In this document: one piece after another, positions 11,880 to 23,690 of the stretch
Layout: every line of letters starts with the position of its first letter
Numbering within the stretch: position 1 is the first letter of the stretch
Source of the DNA: Phragmites australis
Lineage: Eukaryota > Streptophyta > Magnoliopsida > Poales > Poaceae
Length of the DNA stretch: 64,000 bases
Direction: 5' to 3'
Assembly: GCF_958298935.1 (NCBI RefSeq)
Contig: NC_084932.1
Location: 32,707,501 to 32,771,500 of the forward strand
Notes under the pieces: generated by a model
Databases searched by the model: none
Seen by the model: the letters and a program-made list of their open reading frames with translations, nothing else
Told to the model about the DNA's origin: nothing
Translations under genes and position numbers: made by a program

Positions 11880-12420
11880 ACTACGTCCACGCATGCTGAA
11901 CCATACGGCGGTAGCTCCTCCAGTTGTCTTACACTTGGGCTGCTGACCACTACGGCGGTAACTCCTACTGACTGTCTTACACTAGTCCTGGTGACCACTA
12001 CAGCGGTAGCTCCTCCAGGCCATCTTACACTTGGGGCGATGACCACTACTACGACTGCTCCTCCAGGGCATCTTACACTGGTCTGGGTGACGAATACGGC
12101 TCCTCCTCTAGGCCATCTTACACTAGTCCGAGTGACCACTACGACAGACACCTTGGCTGGCTTTGACACCTTCCTCGACTTGGGGTGGTATGCAGGATGA
12201 GATCGAGCCCTCTCATCTTGGCAGCGCTCCTCCCGTAGGCATGCAGCTGACCCAGGAGGACTACGCGATGCCAGCTCTCACCGGTTGGCCTTCACGGACT
12301 GTCGTCCTGCCCGACCCGCTCATGTACTCAATGGATCAAGTTAGAGCATGGGGTCGTAGGGTGTCACGACCTTTTGAGCATGGGGGATCGTCCCCAAGCG
12401 GCGACACATTTATGAACTAG
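11880..12420 (+). pseudogene. Decayed 48-bp coding repeat with adjoining open frame
   Basis: Between about 11880 and 12150 there are five to six diverged units of 48 bp (one of 45 bp), each like 'cactacggcggtagctcctc' followed by 'ccatcttacactagtcctgg' and 'tgac'. In one frame these read as a 16-residue repeat of the form DHYGGSSSRPSYTSPG, but the frame has stops (for example after GGNSY), so it is no longer a working gene. An 85-codon open frame follows at 12163-12420 (it includes QLTQEDYAMPAL and VVLPDPLMYSMDQVRAWGRR) and ends at TAG 12418-12420. I do not recognise it. The low-complexity Tyr/Ser/Gly repeat suggests a fragment of a structural or transposon-borne protein; that is a guess. Confidence 0.4.
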
Positions 12421-12480
12421 TTTATTGACTACATTGCTTGTATCGTATACTATGTAATAATACTCCAAAAGCAAACTCAG

Positions 12481-12711
12481 GGGTTGTTTGGTTCTCGCCT
12501 CAAGAAGCCTAGTCAAAATTTTGGCCGGCTAAAAATTGGGGTAGTCGTTTTGAACATTAAAATCTTACCTAGCTTTGCTATAAAAAAAATTGGCTGGCCA
12601 AATATTTTTAAGGCGCAGCTAAATTTTAGCCTTGAATCAAACGAAAACTAGATTTTCTAGAGGTAACCAAATTTTAGCTTAGCTTCTTAGAGGCAAGAAC
12701 CAAACAGCACC
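12481..12711. mobile_element. MITE with about 30-bp terminal inverted repeats
   Basis: The left end reads 'ggggttgtttggttctcgcc' and the right end, on the other strand, reads 'gaggtgctgtttggttcttg'. The match continues through 'cctcaagaagc' against 'cctctaagaagc'. The element is about 231 bp and non-coding. TCA at both edges could be a 3-bp target duplication, which would fit a Tourist/PIF-Harbinger-like element, though that superfamily prefers TTA/TAA, so the class is uncertain. Confidence 0.7.
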
Positions 12712-13609
12712 TCACAGCCTCACCCCTCAGAATCCACGAAAGCAGCTTCAGACCACCTTGTGGATTCTTAGTAGTAAATATAGGTATTGATTCTAAGGAT
12801 CTGTTTTCAGAATCAGGCAAATCAAAAGCTGAAACAAACATGACCATTTGGCAGTACTTCAGTTTTTATTTTGGAGAAGCTGAAGTTAAGCTGTGACAAA
12901 GAAGGTCACAATGCGGTAGATGTAGACGGGATGATCATATCTTAAACCAAATTGGAGTCACTCTTTAATGGAAATCGCATCCAAGGATCGAAGAAATTCT
13001 AATCGATTCTATCAAAAGATACATTTTCTTAAATCTAGCTACCGTATATTCCGATTGTCGACGCACGTACTAAAAAAACAGTCAGAAATGCACCCATGAA
13101 ATGGCAAAGCGTAGATTCCAATTCTGTAACACTTTCCCGAATCTCGAGAGGTAATGCTGTACTTGCACTCTGTAAAGATGCATCTATATATTCATGTACA
13201 CAAAGAATAACGAATATGCATCATACAGGGGAAACTCGCGGGGAATGGGGATGGGGATGGAATCAGATCCTGCTAAGCTAGCTGCAAAGCTGGTTGCAGA
13301 GGTCGTTGATCTTGTCTTGCGTAGCATCAGCTATGATGTAGGTCTGGTTTTTGCTTGTGCCTTCACAGATCAAGTTCAAGGTGTTCTCTCGTTGAATTAT
13401 CTGTAAGGGAAAAGAATTTCAGTAACACGCATAGCCAAACTAAGGAACTGCAGTGCATGTTGACACAGCTGACTTCAACATTTAGACAAAAAGCAGCATT
13501 TACACTGACTGTTAAATGTTCGACTGGTTCATTTGTTTGCGATAACAATAGTAACATGGAAACGAGGAGGTTTGGATTGGATATTTCGTACTGTGCAAAT
13601 TGTTGGCGA
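12712..13609. other. 3' flank of the rhomboid gene
   Basis: Intergenic sequence and the presumed 3' UTR of the minus-strand rhomboid gene. The open frames at about 13096-13400 are short and resemble nothing I recognise. Confidence 0.4.
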
Positions 13610-16185
13610 CTAGTTGCATTTCCATCTCTTTGTAGGAACACAGCTGAGATAGTGACACCAAGAGCAGTGCTCGTTCGTATTGTATCCTCGGAAAAGCAGA
13701 ACAATAGCCACAGTAAACCTGTAAATTCCAGGTGAGAGGTTTAGTCAAGCGGTGTGAAAACATATGTCGTAAAACCGGTATGCCTGAAGATCGAGGTTAG
13801 ACAACATACCCAACAATGAGCAGAATAGCAGCAACCAACCACAGTATATACTGATACGTCTTGTGCTTGCGTTTCACGGGGGCAGTTTGTTGCCCAGGTG
13901 CTGCTCTTCTCTGGTTGAGCCAAGCAAATTGTGGGCGGATGAAGAAAACAAATCCAAGGAGGAAGCCGGATATAAGGCCCCCAATGTGGGCAAAGTTATC
14001 AACTCTGGGAAGAATCCCAAGAGCCAAATTCACCACGATAACAAATACCAGCGTTAATAATGCTGCCACCTAAAAACACAAGTGGCCGTACTGTTAAATT
14101 AAAAAAAAACTTTCAGAATGGATGAAGATGACGGATAGGGAAATGCATACCTTATTCGCATAGAGTGACCAATTTGTTATGAGTTCAGAAAGCATAGACC
14201 CAATCAATCCAAACAAAGCACCGGAAGCACCAACAGAAATGCTTGATCGTATGAAGAGAGCAGACATCAAGCTCCCACCAAAACCAGAGATGAGATAAAC
14301 CAGACCAATCCTCACTACATCATGAGTACACAAAATGATTCAGTAAGTCATAGAAGCATTGATACTCTGCAATCCATATTTCCTTCATCACTTGCACTAG
14401 TACTTGGATGAAATTGATTCAAGTTCGTAAAAGTTTCCGCAGACTTGCTTTCAATAAAAGCGGGTGTAATGCCATTGTCTAAAAAAAGAGTTTCCGCAAA
14501 CTAATAAACATGGATAGGGCAGTTTGAAGTATGACATCTTTCTTTTCCTTTCTATTAAGAATGCAAAGACAGTGTTTTCACTTACCAAACCCAAATTCTT
14601 GTTCGAGCCGTATACCAATAAATAGGAGGCACAGCATGTTGATGAGTAAATGAACAACTCCGGCATGAAGCCACATACATGTAATCAGACGCCATCCTTG
14701 GCGACCATGCACAACCTTAGACACATCTAGAGCTCCCATCTTCAGTAACCTGGCATTCAGATAAAATTGTTTTATTTTAGCCTATGGAAACATTTCGAGG
14801 TTCAAACAAAGGAAATACGGAGCAAGGATAATGGTTCTGAGCAAAGTATTTCTAACTTCAAACGTATCTAAAAATGTACCTAAATTGATAACACAACTAA
14901 TGAAATTCTCGTTTTAAAATTGCAAATCACAGCATGCACCTGCTCTTGTTTGACTTTACACTTCCGAAAAGCATCAACCTTACAGTGACTAGTCTAAGTT
15001 TTACAGAAGTCTAACTGTGTAGTAACATAATCGCCCATAGACAATTGACAAGAAAATTTGAATTTGTCTTCAGTCTTCACCAACTCCCACTATGATGAGT
15101 ACAGAGAATGGACCAAATCCACTATGAGAGTAATCAAAGATGAATCAAGGGTCCAAAGATTTTGTGATCATAGAGAGATCCTACATTTGAGTTGACAAAC
15201 AAACTGCTTCCTTGCACAATTTTATTTTCCAACTGTCAGTTTCAGACAACGATATCACCCCAAATTAAACTACTAGCTCAGGAAGGAAGAAGGTTGCACA
15301 CTTCACACCTATAAGAACTCTATGTCTGTATGAAGGTCAAGATAATGTTCATCAATATAAGGCTTTTCTCATTTGCAAAACTAAATCGGACAAACTTATT
15401 GTTCCAAACAAGGTAAATTAGACAAACTGAATTTTACTGAATGTTTCTACGATAGATACATTTTTTACATCTAAGACTTGGGGAATTGTAGTTCACAAAA
15501 AGGAAAGGCCAAGGGTGAGCTAATCAAAATGTCTTCTTTGAACCACCGCTCGTACAAATCTATATATCAACATCAAGGCAAAATATTTGTGTCATGGTTC
15601 ACACCGTCGCTATGAACCGCATCAGGAATTAGTCTGGCGAACACAAACAGCCACAGGAAAAAAAGGTCATCTTTTGGTATAAAGGGATTAGGTTTCTGTT
15701 GCTACAATTAATTGTACGCGTATCTGAAGAATCAAGTAAGGAATTGATTAGTTAGCAAGAACCTAGAAGCTGAAGAACAAAAAAATGTGACCTTTACTGA
15801 AGCTGCAAGCAAGCACAGGTAAGAAGGGGGAGAAGGTAAGGACGGGAAGCGCGGCGACTAAGGTAACGTACGTGGCGGATGAGGGGCCGAGGAGCGGGTT
15901 CTCCTTGAGCGGCTGGAAGGCGAAGCGTCCGAGGAACCTGGCGGTGCAGTTGTTGGTGGCGCTGCGTCTTGGGCAGTCGTTGAGGTACATGGTGACGAGG
16001 AAGACGACGACGCAGGCGACGGCTGCGGCGGAGACGATCCATGGCGACCAGCGGCGGTAGTAGGGACGCGCCCTGAGCGGCGGCGTCGGCCTTGGAGGGG
16101 GGCGCGGCCTGGGCGGGGGGCGCTGGTAGTCGTGGGAGTGGGGGCGCTCGACAAGGACCTGGACGTCTTCGTCGGGCTTCATCAT
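13610..16185 (-). CDS. Rhomboid-like serine protease (plant RBL1/RBL2-type)
   Basis: Five exons on the minus strand, 16185-15872, 14749-14586, 14314-14151, 14069-13810 and 13718-13610, join to 336 aa. A Pro/Arg-rich cytosolic N-terminus ([14 protein letters not shown]) precedes the first membrane helix ([20 protein letters not shown]). The core contains [19 protein letters not shown], the catalytic serine motif GASGALFG and the catalytic histidine in [13 protein letters not shown], so both halves of the Ser-His dyad are present. The Cys-rich end ([19 protein letters not shown]) matches the tail of Arabidopsis RBL1/RBL2-like proteins. These are intramembrane proteases of the secretory pathway, mainly Golgi, that cut transmembrane substrates; plant substrates are largely unknown. 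Two codons MM open the frame; the first was taken. The stop is TAG at 13612-13610. Confidence 0.93.
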
Positions 16186-17655
16186 GGTGTGCGGGATTGA
16201 TCCGATGGAATGGCAAAGGAGTTGTTGTTTGTTTTATATCCGGCGATGGATTGGTTGGAGTGAATGGGATGGGAAGGGTCGAATTGGAGCAAGGCGGCCT
16301 CTCCTCTCCGGGGCGGCGGCGGAGGAAAGAATGGAGGGAAAGCTGGTAATGGAGCGAGCGTGAGGAAGAAGGAGAGGAATATAATTTGGAGGGACGAGGA
16401 GAGCAGAGGAGGTAGCTGGAGTTGGCGTGTCGACGAATAGACGGACGTGTAGCAGAGCAGAGCGAGCAGACAGCAGAGCACGTGAAGGAAGGAAAAGAGA
16501 ATCCTTTGTTTCTTCTCTTCCTTGACCGGATCAAAGAGGCAACTCCAGGTCCAGGGCAGCTTGTGGTTGCCGGCCGACTCTCTCTCTCTCTGCCTCACCC
16601 ACCGCGCTGCTCTACTGCTCTCTGCTCAACCTGATCTTACCTGGTGAATCGATCAGGATTGGATGGTTAGAAACTCTGTCTGCTCCATTAAATTGATTGT
16701 TTTGTTGCAACGATACGCAGATCGATGCTGCATGTCATTACTCAATTGTCGACAACCAAATGGCATCTCCATGGTCATCCGTCGCACCTCACTCCATGCA
16801 TATCGTCGATGCCACCTAGCTACCTAGTACTACTACATTCTACTCCTATATATTTTTTCGCAACAAACCGGCATAGAACTACTTATTGCGTTAAAGAAAA
16901 AGTCCAAATTACTATCTTGAACTATTTCTGATGTCCGAATAACCTCTCGAAATTTTAAACTGTTTATTTAACCTCAAACTTTAAATACCGGATCATATAA
17001 CCCCTGAAGTAGTTTGCAAGAACGGTTTTGATAATGTAGCAACCATGTCAGCCGATTTTTGCCACTTGGTTGCCATGTCATCTCTCTCTTTGATGGTGGG
17101 GCCGGGGGCCAGTGGCTAGGTCAAAAGACTTCATCGGTCGGTCTCCTGCCGACATGCGCGCATACCACAGCTTCGCACATCACCATCGACGAACGGCCAT
17201 GTGGCACAGCCGGCCGAGGGCACCATCAACTGCAACACAAGATAGGGAACCTGACAGTGTGGGTTGCGTCCAACGAGCCCAACCGCCAACCGACGTCGAT
17301 CGACCCAGCGCGGCAGAGCTCGGCTCACGCGGATGACCACACCAGCATCGGGCTGAAAGGGAACTAGCGCATGTGAAACGCTTATGGGTCACGTGAAGCT
17401 CACCGTGGCTTGAATCGGATAGGAGAGTATCAATGAGGCAGCACAACTGATTTGATGGCGAGGTGGCAGAGGAAGATGCCTGAGCTAAAAACGACGGTGG
17501 AATGCGACTCGGTTTGACGGGAACTCGCACGGAACTAGACGGAAATGCGTCGCGTGACCTCCCTCCCACCCTCTCGGAGCTCAGGCTAGGTGAATTTGTA
17601 CTCAGGTGCGGCAAATTCGTTGGTGGCGTGGTGGATCTGCTCGGCGACACTCGGT
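16186..17655. other. Intergenic DNA upstream of the rhomboid gene
   Basis: The first part is the likely promoter and leader of the rhomboid gene, with CT-rich runs near 16570-16600. From about 16890 the phrases 'aaaaagtccaaattactatc' and 'ataacccctgaagtag' resemble ends of a common grass DNA transposon or MULE-like repeat, but no matching opposite end was found. The GC-rich stretch at 17080-17640 has open frames on both strands with no recognisable domain. Confidence 0.35.
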
Positions 17656-17659
17656 TGCT

Positions 17660-18130
17660 GTGGATGAAAGTGCATCTAGGCCCCCTATGTGGGTTTTGGA
17701 TAATTGATGACAAACGATTAAGGAACTAATGTGTTTATTGAAGTTATGAACATGTTGTTAGTTTCATTGGAGAAATTAAACGACGTTGGCATCCCTTAAA
17801 AAGAAAAGAGAAGCGGCATGTAGTTACTTATTAGGTTTAAATTGTTTTTATTCTTGAACTTGAGTTTAGTAATGTCATACTATCAAGAGGGATGCGTTTA
17901 GGCTGACTTGAAGATGTCTCAGTGCTCAAATGACTCTTTTAGATCAAATATGAGAGACACAATCAATCCACTGATTCTGGAAAGTTCTTAGTGTTTGTTT
18001 GCACCCGGAGTGTTCGGGCTGACCTATAGTCTCTGGGTTGCCGAAACCACCGGGTAAGGCTCCGGCCAAGGATGCTCGAGTAGAACCGGGTAAGACTATG
18101 TGTTCTTCGCTATTGTGAAGAGTACCACCA
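17660..18130 (+). repeat. Copia-type LTR fragment
   Basis: The text 'gtgcatctaggccccctatg' followed by 'tgggttttggataattgatg' is the familiar start of long terminal repeats of SIRE/Maximus-type Copia elements in grasses. No internal coding region adjoins it and the far end is not defined, so it is treated as a truncated or solo LTR. Family recognition is from memory of the motif, not from a search. Confidence 0.45.
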
Positions 18131-18349
18131 TGAATTCAGTTTTTGCTGTGAATCACATTCTATATTCTATTCTTCCAGATAAAAATCTCTCTATGCGCAT
18201 TTCTTGCTTAATCATGGATGATGATTTAGCATCAATGCAGTTTGGTTATAGTACATGATTGAATTAGTTAGGATGAAGCCTGAACCAGATGACAGTGAGA
18301 TGATGATTAAAGATAATGTTTGAGTTGACATTGTGTTGAAATGCATGCG

Positions 18350-18520
18350 GCTGAGATGATGTTAATCATTTCATCCTTCTAGAAGACGGCGTTATCCAAT
18401 GATGTCAATCATCTAGTCTTTCTGGAAGAGGGTATCTCCAATGATGTCAATCATCTTATATTTCTGGAGACATCATCAATGATGCCAATCATCTCGTCCT
18501 TCTAGAAGATCGCACGAGAT
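18350..18520 (+). repeat. Minisatellite of about 55 bp, 3-4 units
   Basis: Diverged tandem units of the form 'caatgatgtcaatcatct' followed by 'gtccttctagaaga' occur in a row. The units begin near 18357, 18398, 18449 and 18478. No coding frame was found. Confidence 0.65.
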
Positions 18521-18714
18521 ACAATTAGGGATTGTGTATAGCTAGTTAGTTTTATGTTCTGAACAATATATGATGTGCTGAATAATGTGTGATGTCCTTA
18601 TTATTTGTGATATGTAAATGCATGTAATGTTCTTTAATTTATATATCATGAAGTATGTATGATATATCATGAGGGCAATTAGGAAGTAAAATAGCTTCTC
18701 ATAAGGGAAAAGGT

Positions 18715-19000
18715 CACACAAACGGTTTTTTTTAAAAAAAAATCAGTCTGTAAGACTTTATTAAGATGGGTTTCAACAAAAACCGTCTGTGACTTTCGCT
18801 ACTCATACCCTTATTACTTACAGACGGTGTTTTTTTTAAAATTCATATGTGTGTAACTCTATTACAGATATAGTTGTGACCGTCTGTAGCAAGATCGATA
18901 TCACAGGTACTTTTACTAAGATAAAACCCATAATCGTTTGTGATAGAATTTAAAATCCGTTTGTGATAATCTGTTCTGTGTAATGTATGGTACACCTTTT
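18715..19000. repeat. Repeated 'cagacggt / accgtctg' motif, transposon-end-like
   Basis: Several copies of the short words ACAGACGGT and ACCGTCTGT(G) occur in both orientations within 300 bp (for example near 18780, 18822 and 18890). Clusters of a short word in both directions are typical of subterminal regions of CACTA DNA transposons, and this word is common in grass CACTA elements. No CACTA terminus was identified, so this is a tentative remnant. Confidence 0.35.
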
Positions 19001-19839
19001 GATCAAGGACATATCTATTTCTCAAATAACTGAAATCGTCCAAAAAATACATTCACGATCCGATATCCTATGATCTAAACCTACTGGATCTCAGCAACCA
19101 ATTAGTTTCATTTGTAAACCACATATTCTTCTCAATCCCTAAAAGGCATTAGTGGACTGTGGTGTCGTCAATAGGAGGAAGACTAGGCATGTTTAGTTGG
19201 TTGCCAAATATTGCTATGCTATTATGACAAACTAATAGAAAGGCCGGGCCGAAAGCTACGGCCTACGAGTCTTGGACATCCTTTTCTTTTTTATGCTAGC
19301 AGAGGAGTCTTGGACTGGCCCAGTTTGTGTGTTTGTGACCATTCTCTCCACCCTTGTTTGCGAATTACTCCAAGTTGACAGTTCGATGCATCTTCTTCTT
19401 CCTCTGTGGATACGCTTGGTTGCTCAAATTTGCATCAGTTTGTCCTGATAAATACATATAATCTATAAGAAAACATGCTGGTTGTTTACATCCAATATTT
19501 CAATTTGACCTGCGCGGATGCAAATATACGCCTTCAGTCTGACCCGGGGAAAGCTCGCATGACCCGAAGGATACATGTTTCTGCATCCAATCATACAGAT
19601 GGGGTCACTTGTCAGTGTCATAAAATCATCTTTATACGAGTAATCAATTAAAATATCAAATCTTGTATCCATTTACGCAGACTCAGATTCGATCAACCAA
19701 ACAGACACTTAAACCTGTCTGTACAAGCTCAACCAAATATATACTTTTTTTTTTCCAACAAATATAACTCCGCTTAATCAGATTATACGATACAGCTTAT
19801 AAAACCCTATTCAAAGAAACAAACACACCCTTAGTGATC

Positions 19840-20945
19840 ACTTAGTTGAATCGAAATGAAGCTTAGCGTTGCTTGATCAATTCTGGACTGGAAATATATG
19901 CACGCTGTCGCCTTATATAGAATTCTAATATGGGTGAAAATAAAACGAAAGCGACTTTGCACTAGGCCAAGATGTTTGTTTGTTTGGTAACTCCGTGGTT
20001 GACGACCTATGGAGTATTATTCTCCTATGGATTTCGCTTTCTAGCACGTGATCCATTGACCGCAAATGGATTATATATATATAGTTTCATTTCATTAACA
20101 AGGCACATTACATTAATATTAGCAGTGTTATCTTATGTGATTTCTTTTTTATGGCAACCTGAGGAAATAAATAATTAATGGTAAATAATGTCCTGGGCAG
20201 GTCATCAGAACCTAGGAAACTGATTAAGCAAACTAAGCATATATACCATAGTATGAATGACAGACAGGGACTTGATCGATCCAGCATGATCTCTTCTCTC
20301 TTTTCTTTTGGTCAAGACTGACTGCTTGACTTTTCTACCCTTCTTCTATCACCCGAGGCTGAGGGTTCCCTCACATTTCTTTCTTCTTGAGAAACTTACT
20401 TAATTTTAAAAGTTGTTTGTCTGTCAAACTCAAACCCTCCTTTCTTTCTTCTTCAGAAATTTAATTTAAAAATTGTTTATCCACTGCTTCGTCGAAGAGG
20501 TTAAGATTTTGAGTCTAGGTGAGGTGAGACCTAAGGGAAGCTCATGGGCAATGGTTGTATTAGCGGTGATGCAGCTGGAGCCACGAGTTAGATAGGAGGG
20601 CGGGTTATGGCAATGAGGAGCAATGGTTCCATAGGAGCCACATGTCAGGTAGGATAGCCGTGGTGGGGTGGTTCTAGTAGCGAGGGTAAAGTAAAGACAG
20701 TGGTTACGAAAAGATGACACGTATTTGGATGGAACCGTCGAACAAAATTTCTTTAGATTCACGTAGCTATCCAATAGTCACCCATAAGTAAAAGATAATA
20801 TATAGCTTTATCTATCACATGCATATCGACATGGATGGTTATTGCATGGCGCGCGCTGATTGGCCAACGGAACAATGAGAGAGGGAGAGAGAGAGGGGTC
20901 AACGCTCGTGCGGTCCAAAAAGTCCCATTCCCGGCCATACTGTTG
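19840..20945. repeat. Segmental duplication, copy 1 (empty site)
   Basis: This segment is matched, in the same order, by 21610-23690. Shared stretches include 'ccttatatagaattctaata', 'tcttatgtgatttctttttt' and 'gctcgtgcggtccaaaaagt'. Copy 1 lacks the roughly 850-bp insertion found in copy 2: its sequence passes directly from 'gaccgcaaatgg' through a short TA run to 'gtttcatttcattaacaagg' at about 20060-20100. No gene is evident in it. Confidence 0.8.
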
Positions 20946-21609
20946 GACGGCGTCGCGTCGCATTTCCATGGATCTGTTGCCCACCATGCTGGGTCACACC
21001 AGCATCGCCGGTGGATTGCTCCCACCATTGGGACAAACGCCCTGCCGGGAGTCCGTTCTTCTCCCAAAATTCCTTAATCACATCTTGCTCCGTCAGTCGC
21101 TTCCGATTTGAAGATGTTAACACCCTCACCAAGACCCCCGGCAGCCGCTGGGGAGATGCTAGGCTGGATCTCGGTAAGCATCGGAGCCAGGGTCAGCCGG
21201 CGATTAACTCCAACGACCCCGTTACGAGCTCTCATCCTCTCTCCTGCTGTAACATTCACTTTCATGGCTGGCTGCTGTCGGATAATGAATATTGATCGGG
21301 CGACAGCCGTTGGAGGTCACCACCCACCGGCTTAGCCCAGTCCAGAGAACCCAGCCTCCTTGCGCCGGGCCGCCGGTGGCGACGGCAGGGAGCCACCGCT
21401 GAACGGACTCACGGAAGATCCGGGGGATCCAAAATCGCCTCCGCGATTGCCGCCTGTCAGTTACTTTTCTTGGCCTCTCCTCCGCGATTGTCTGTTTTTC
21501 GTAAAAAAAAAAAAGCTTTATTAACTATCATCCTAAGAGTTTATTCTGATCTCTACATAACATAAATGTACATAGCCAAAACCCAAGAAAAAGTAAAAGA
21601 TGCAACTGA
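20946..21609. other. GC-rich spacer between the duplicated segments
   Basis: The stretch separates the two copies and is not duplicated. It has short open frames on both strands (the longest about 100 codons) without recognisable domains. Confidence 0.35.
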
Positions 21610-21874
21610 ATTGAATCCAAATGAAGCTTAGCTTTGCATTTGCTTGATCAATTCTGGAACTGCAAATATATGCACGCCGTCACCTTATATAGAATTCTAA
21701 TATGGGTGAAAATAAAACGAAAGCGACTTTGCATTAGGCCAATATGTTTGTTTGTTTGGTAACTCCGATCCTTGGTTGACGACCTCCGGTACAAATTACT
21801 ACTATGCAGTATGATTTTCGCTTTCTAGCACGTGATCCATTATATTGACCGCAAATGAATTTTATATATATAGA

Positions 21875-22540
21875 AAAACTACTCTATATTTCTAGAGTAC
21901 ATACTCTATATTTCTAGAGTACGTACTCCTATTATGATATACCATATAAATAAACTGGGTATACTTCTTTATCACTATGAGTATACTTATATACTCATTC
22001 TAAGATACTCCAATATAAATTATATGAAAAAAATAGAAAATAAGTCCATCAATTTTATTAGATTTTGATAATACATTTGTATTGTATATAAAATGTAATA
22101 CACTCAAAAAATATATGCAAATCACCTAAAAAATTACACATACCACTTGGATGATCTTATATACTCACATGCTTCATATAAATATCATTTATCATACGAG
22201 ATACTCCATATATAATGAGATACGTATATGAGAGTACATACTCCGGAAATACCAAATATATATATATAGGACAATATGAGTTGTATGAAAAAAAATTCAA
22301 TGTTAGCCTTTCATTTTTGCTATATACTCTTTTTTATACATAAAAGAAGTATATACGCAAATTATGATAAAAATTATGGAATTTCATAAAAATTTTCGTG
22401 GGATTTGTATTGTAGTATCTTATAATTACTAATGAAGTATATTTAAAGTGATAAAGAAGTATAACACACGTGTAAAAGTGGTATATGAGAGGTGGGAGTA
22501 CATACACCCAGGAGTACATACTAGTTTTCCTATATATATA
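21875..22540. mobile_element. MITE-like element in a TA microsatellite (first of two)
   Basis: The left side reads TA run, 'gaaaaactactctatatttc', then 'gagtacatactc'; the right side ends 'ggagtacatactagttttcc' and a TA run, giving imperfect inverted ends (TATAG.AAAACTA). It is non-coding, roughly 650 bp, and absent from the sister copy at 19840-20945. Insertion into TA repeats recalls the rice 'Micron' elements; that assignment is an inference. Confidence 0.55.
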
Positions 22541-22544
22541 TATA

Positions 22545-22735
22545 TATGGTAGTGATATTTTACATCTATGATGTAGCATATTATTCTATATTTATGGAAC
22601 AAAATTTCAATAGTAACTATTGAATCACGTTTTACTACTGAAATTTTATTCGGTAGTATTGAAATTTTGTTCGATAGATGTAGAATAATATGTTACACAT
22701 AAGATGTAGAATAGCATTTATATATAGAGAGAGTG
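22545..22735. mobile_element. Foldback element of about 190 bp (second of two)
   Basis: A nearly whole-length inverted repeat. The left arm runs 'tacatctatgatgtagcata', 'ttattctatatttatgg' and 'aacaaaatttcaatagta'. The right arm, read on the other strand, runs 'tacatcttatgtgtaacata', 'ttattctacatctatcg' and 'aacaaaatttcaatacta'. TA-rich runs flank it. It has no coding capacity and is absent from the sister copy. Confidence 0.65.
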
Positions 22736-23690
22736 AACGGGTTTCATTTTATTAATAAGGCACATTAAATTAATATTAGCAGTATTATCTTATGTGATTT
22801 CTTTTTTATGGCAACCTGAAGAAATAATTAATGGTAAATAATGTCCTGGAGTGGACAGGTCATCAGAATCTAGGAAATTGATTAATCAGGCTAAGAATAT
22901 ATACTCCTGCCGTAATATGAATGACAGATAGGGACTTGATCGATAACCTCTTTTCTCTCTTTTCTTTTGGTCAAGATTGACTGCTTGATTTTTTACCCTT
23001 CTTCTATCACCCGAGGCTGAGTGTTCCCTCACATTTCTTTCTTCATCAGAAATTTAATTCTGAAAGTTGTTTGTCTGTCAAACTCAAACCCTCCTTTCTT
23101 TCTTTTTGAGAAATTTAATTTACAAATTGTTTACCCGTCGCCTGGCCAGAGAGGTTAAGGTTTGGAATCTAGTGGGGGTGGGACCTAAGAGTGGCTCGTG
23201 GGCAATGGTTATATTGAAGGTAAGGTGATACAGCCAGAGCCACAAGTTAGATAGGAGAGTGATGACTAGATGTGGCGATGAAGCAATAATAGTTCCGTAT
23301 GAGTCACGGATCAGATAGGATGGTCGTGGTGACAATGTTGGTATCTATGGTAAAGTAAAAGTAATAGTTATAAAGTGACAGTTTGAAGCTATTAGAGATG
23401 AAGAAGGGTAAAAGGATGATGGTAGAGAAAAACAAACATAATAAGAGCCAGAGATCCATAGGAGAAGAAGATGACGGGTCGTTGGATGGAACCGTCAAAA
23501 AAAATTCTTTAGATAGTCACCCATAAGTAAAAGATAATATATAGCTTTATCTATCACATGCGTATCGACGTGGATGGTTATTGCATGGTGCGCGCTGATT
23601 GGCCAGCGGAACAATCAGAGAGAGAGAGAGAGATAGGAGTCAACGCTCGTGCGGTCCAAAAAGTCCGTGGATCCCGTCCGTCGCATCTTG

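Larger units (their letters stand above)
21610..23690. repeat. Segmental duplication, copy 2 (filled site)
   Basis: Second copy of the segment at 19840-20945, about 80-90% alike by eye. It is interrupted at about 21880-22735 by two AT-rich foldback elements. Its right end lies about 860 bp upstream of the first GRAS gene, so it may include distal promoter sequence of that gene. Confidence 0.8.

Noticed and set aside
16890..17640. Possible Pack-MULE carrying a host gene fragment
   Set aside because: Only one possible end ('aaaaagtccaaattactatc') was seen, with no inverted partner and no recognisable captured gene.
17180..17713. 177-codon minus-strand frame in GC-rich intergenic DNA
   Set aside because: Low-complexity Ser/Pro/Thr content, no domain, no promoter or splice context; kept only as unexplained sequence.
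18715..19000. Complete CACTA transposon
   Set aside because: Only subterminal-like words were found; no CACTA ends and no transposase within reach.
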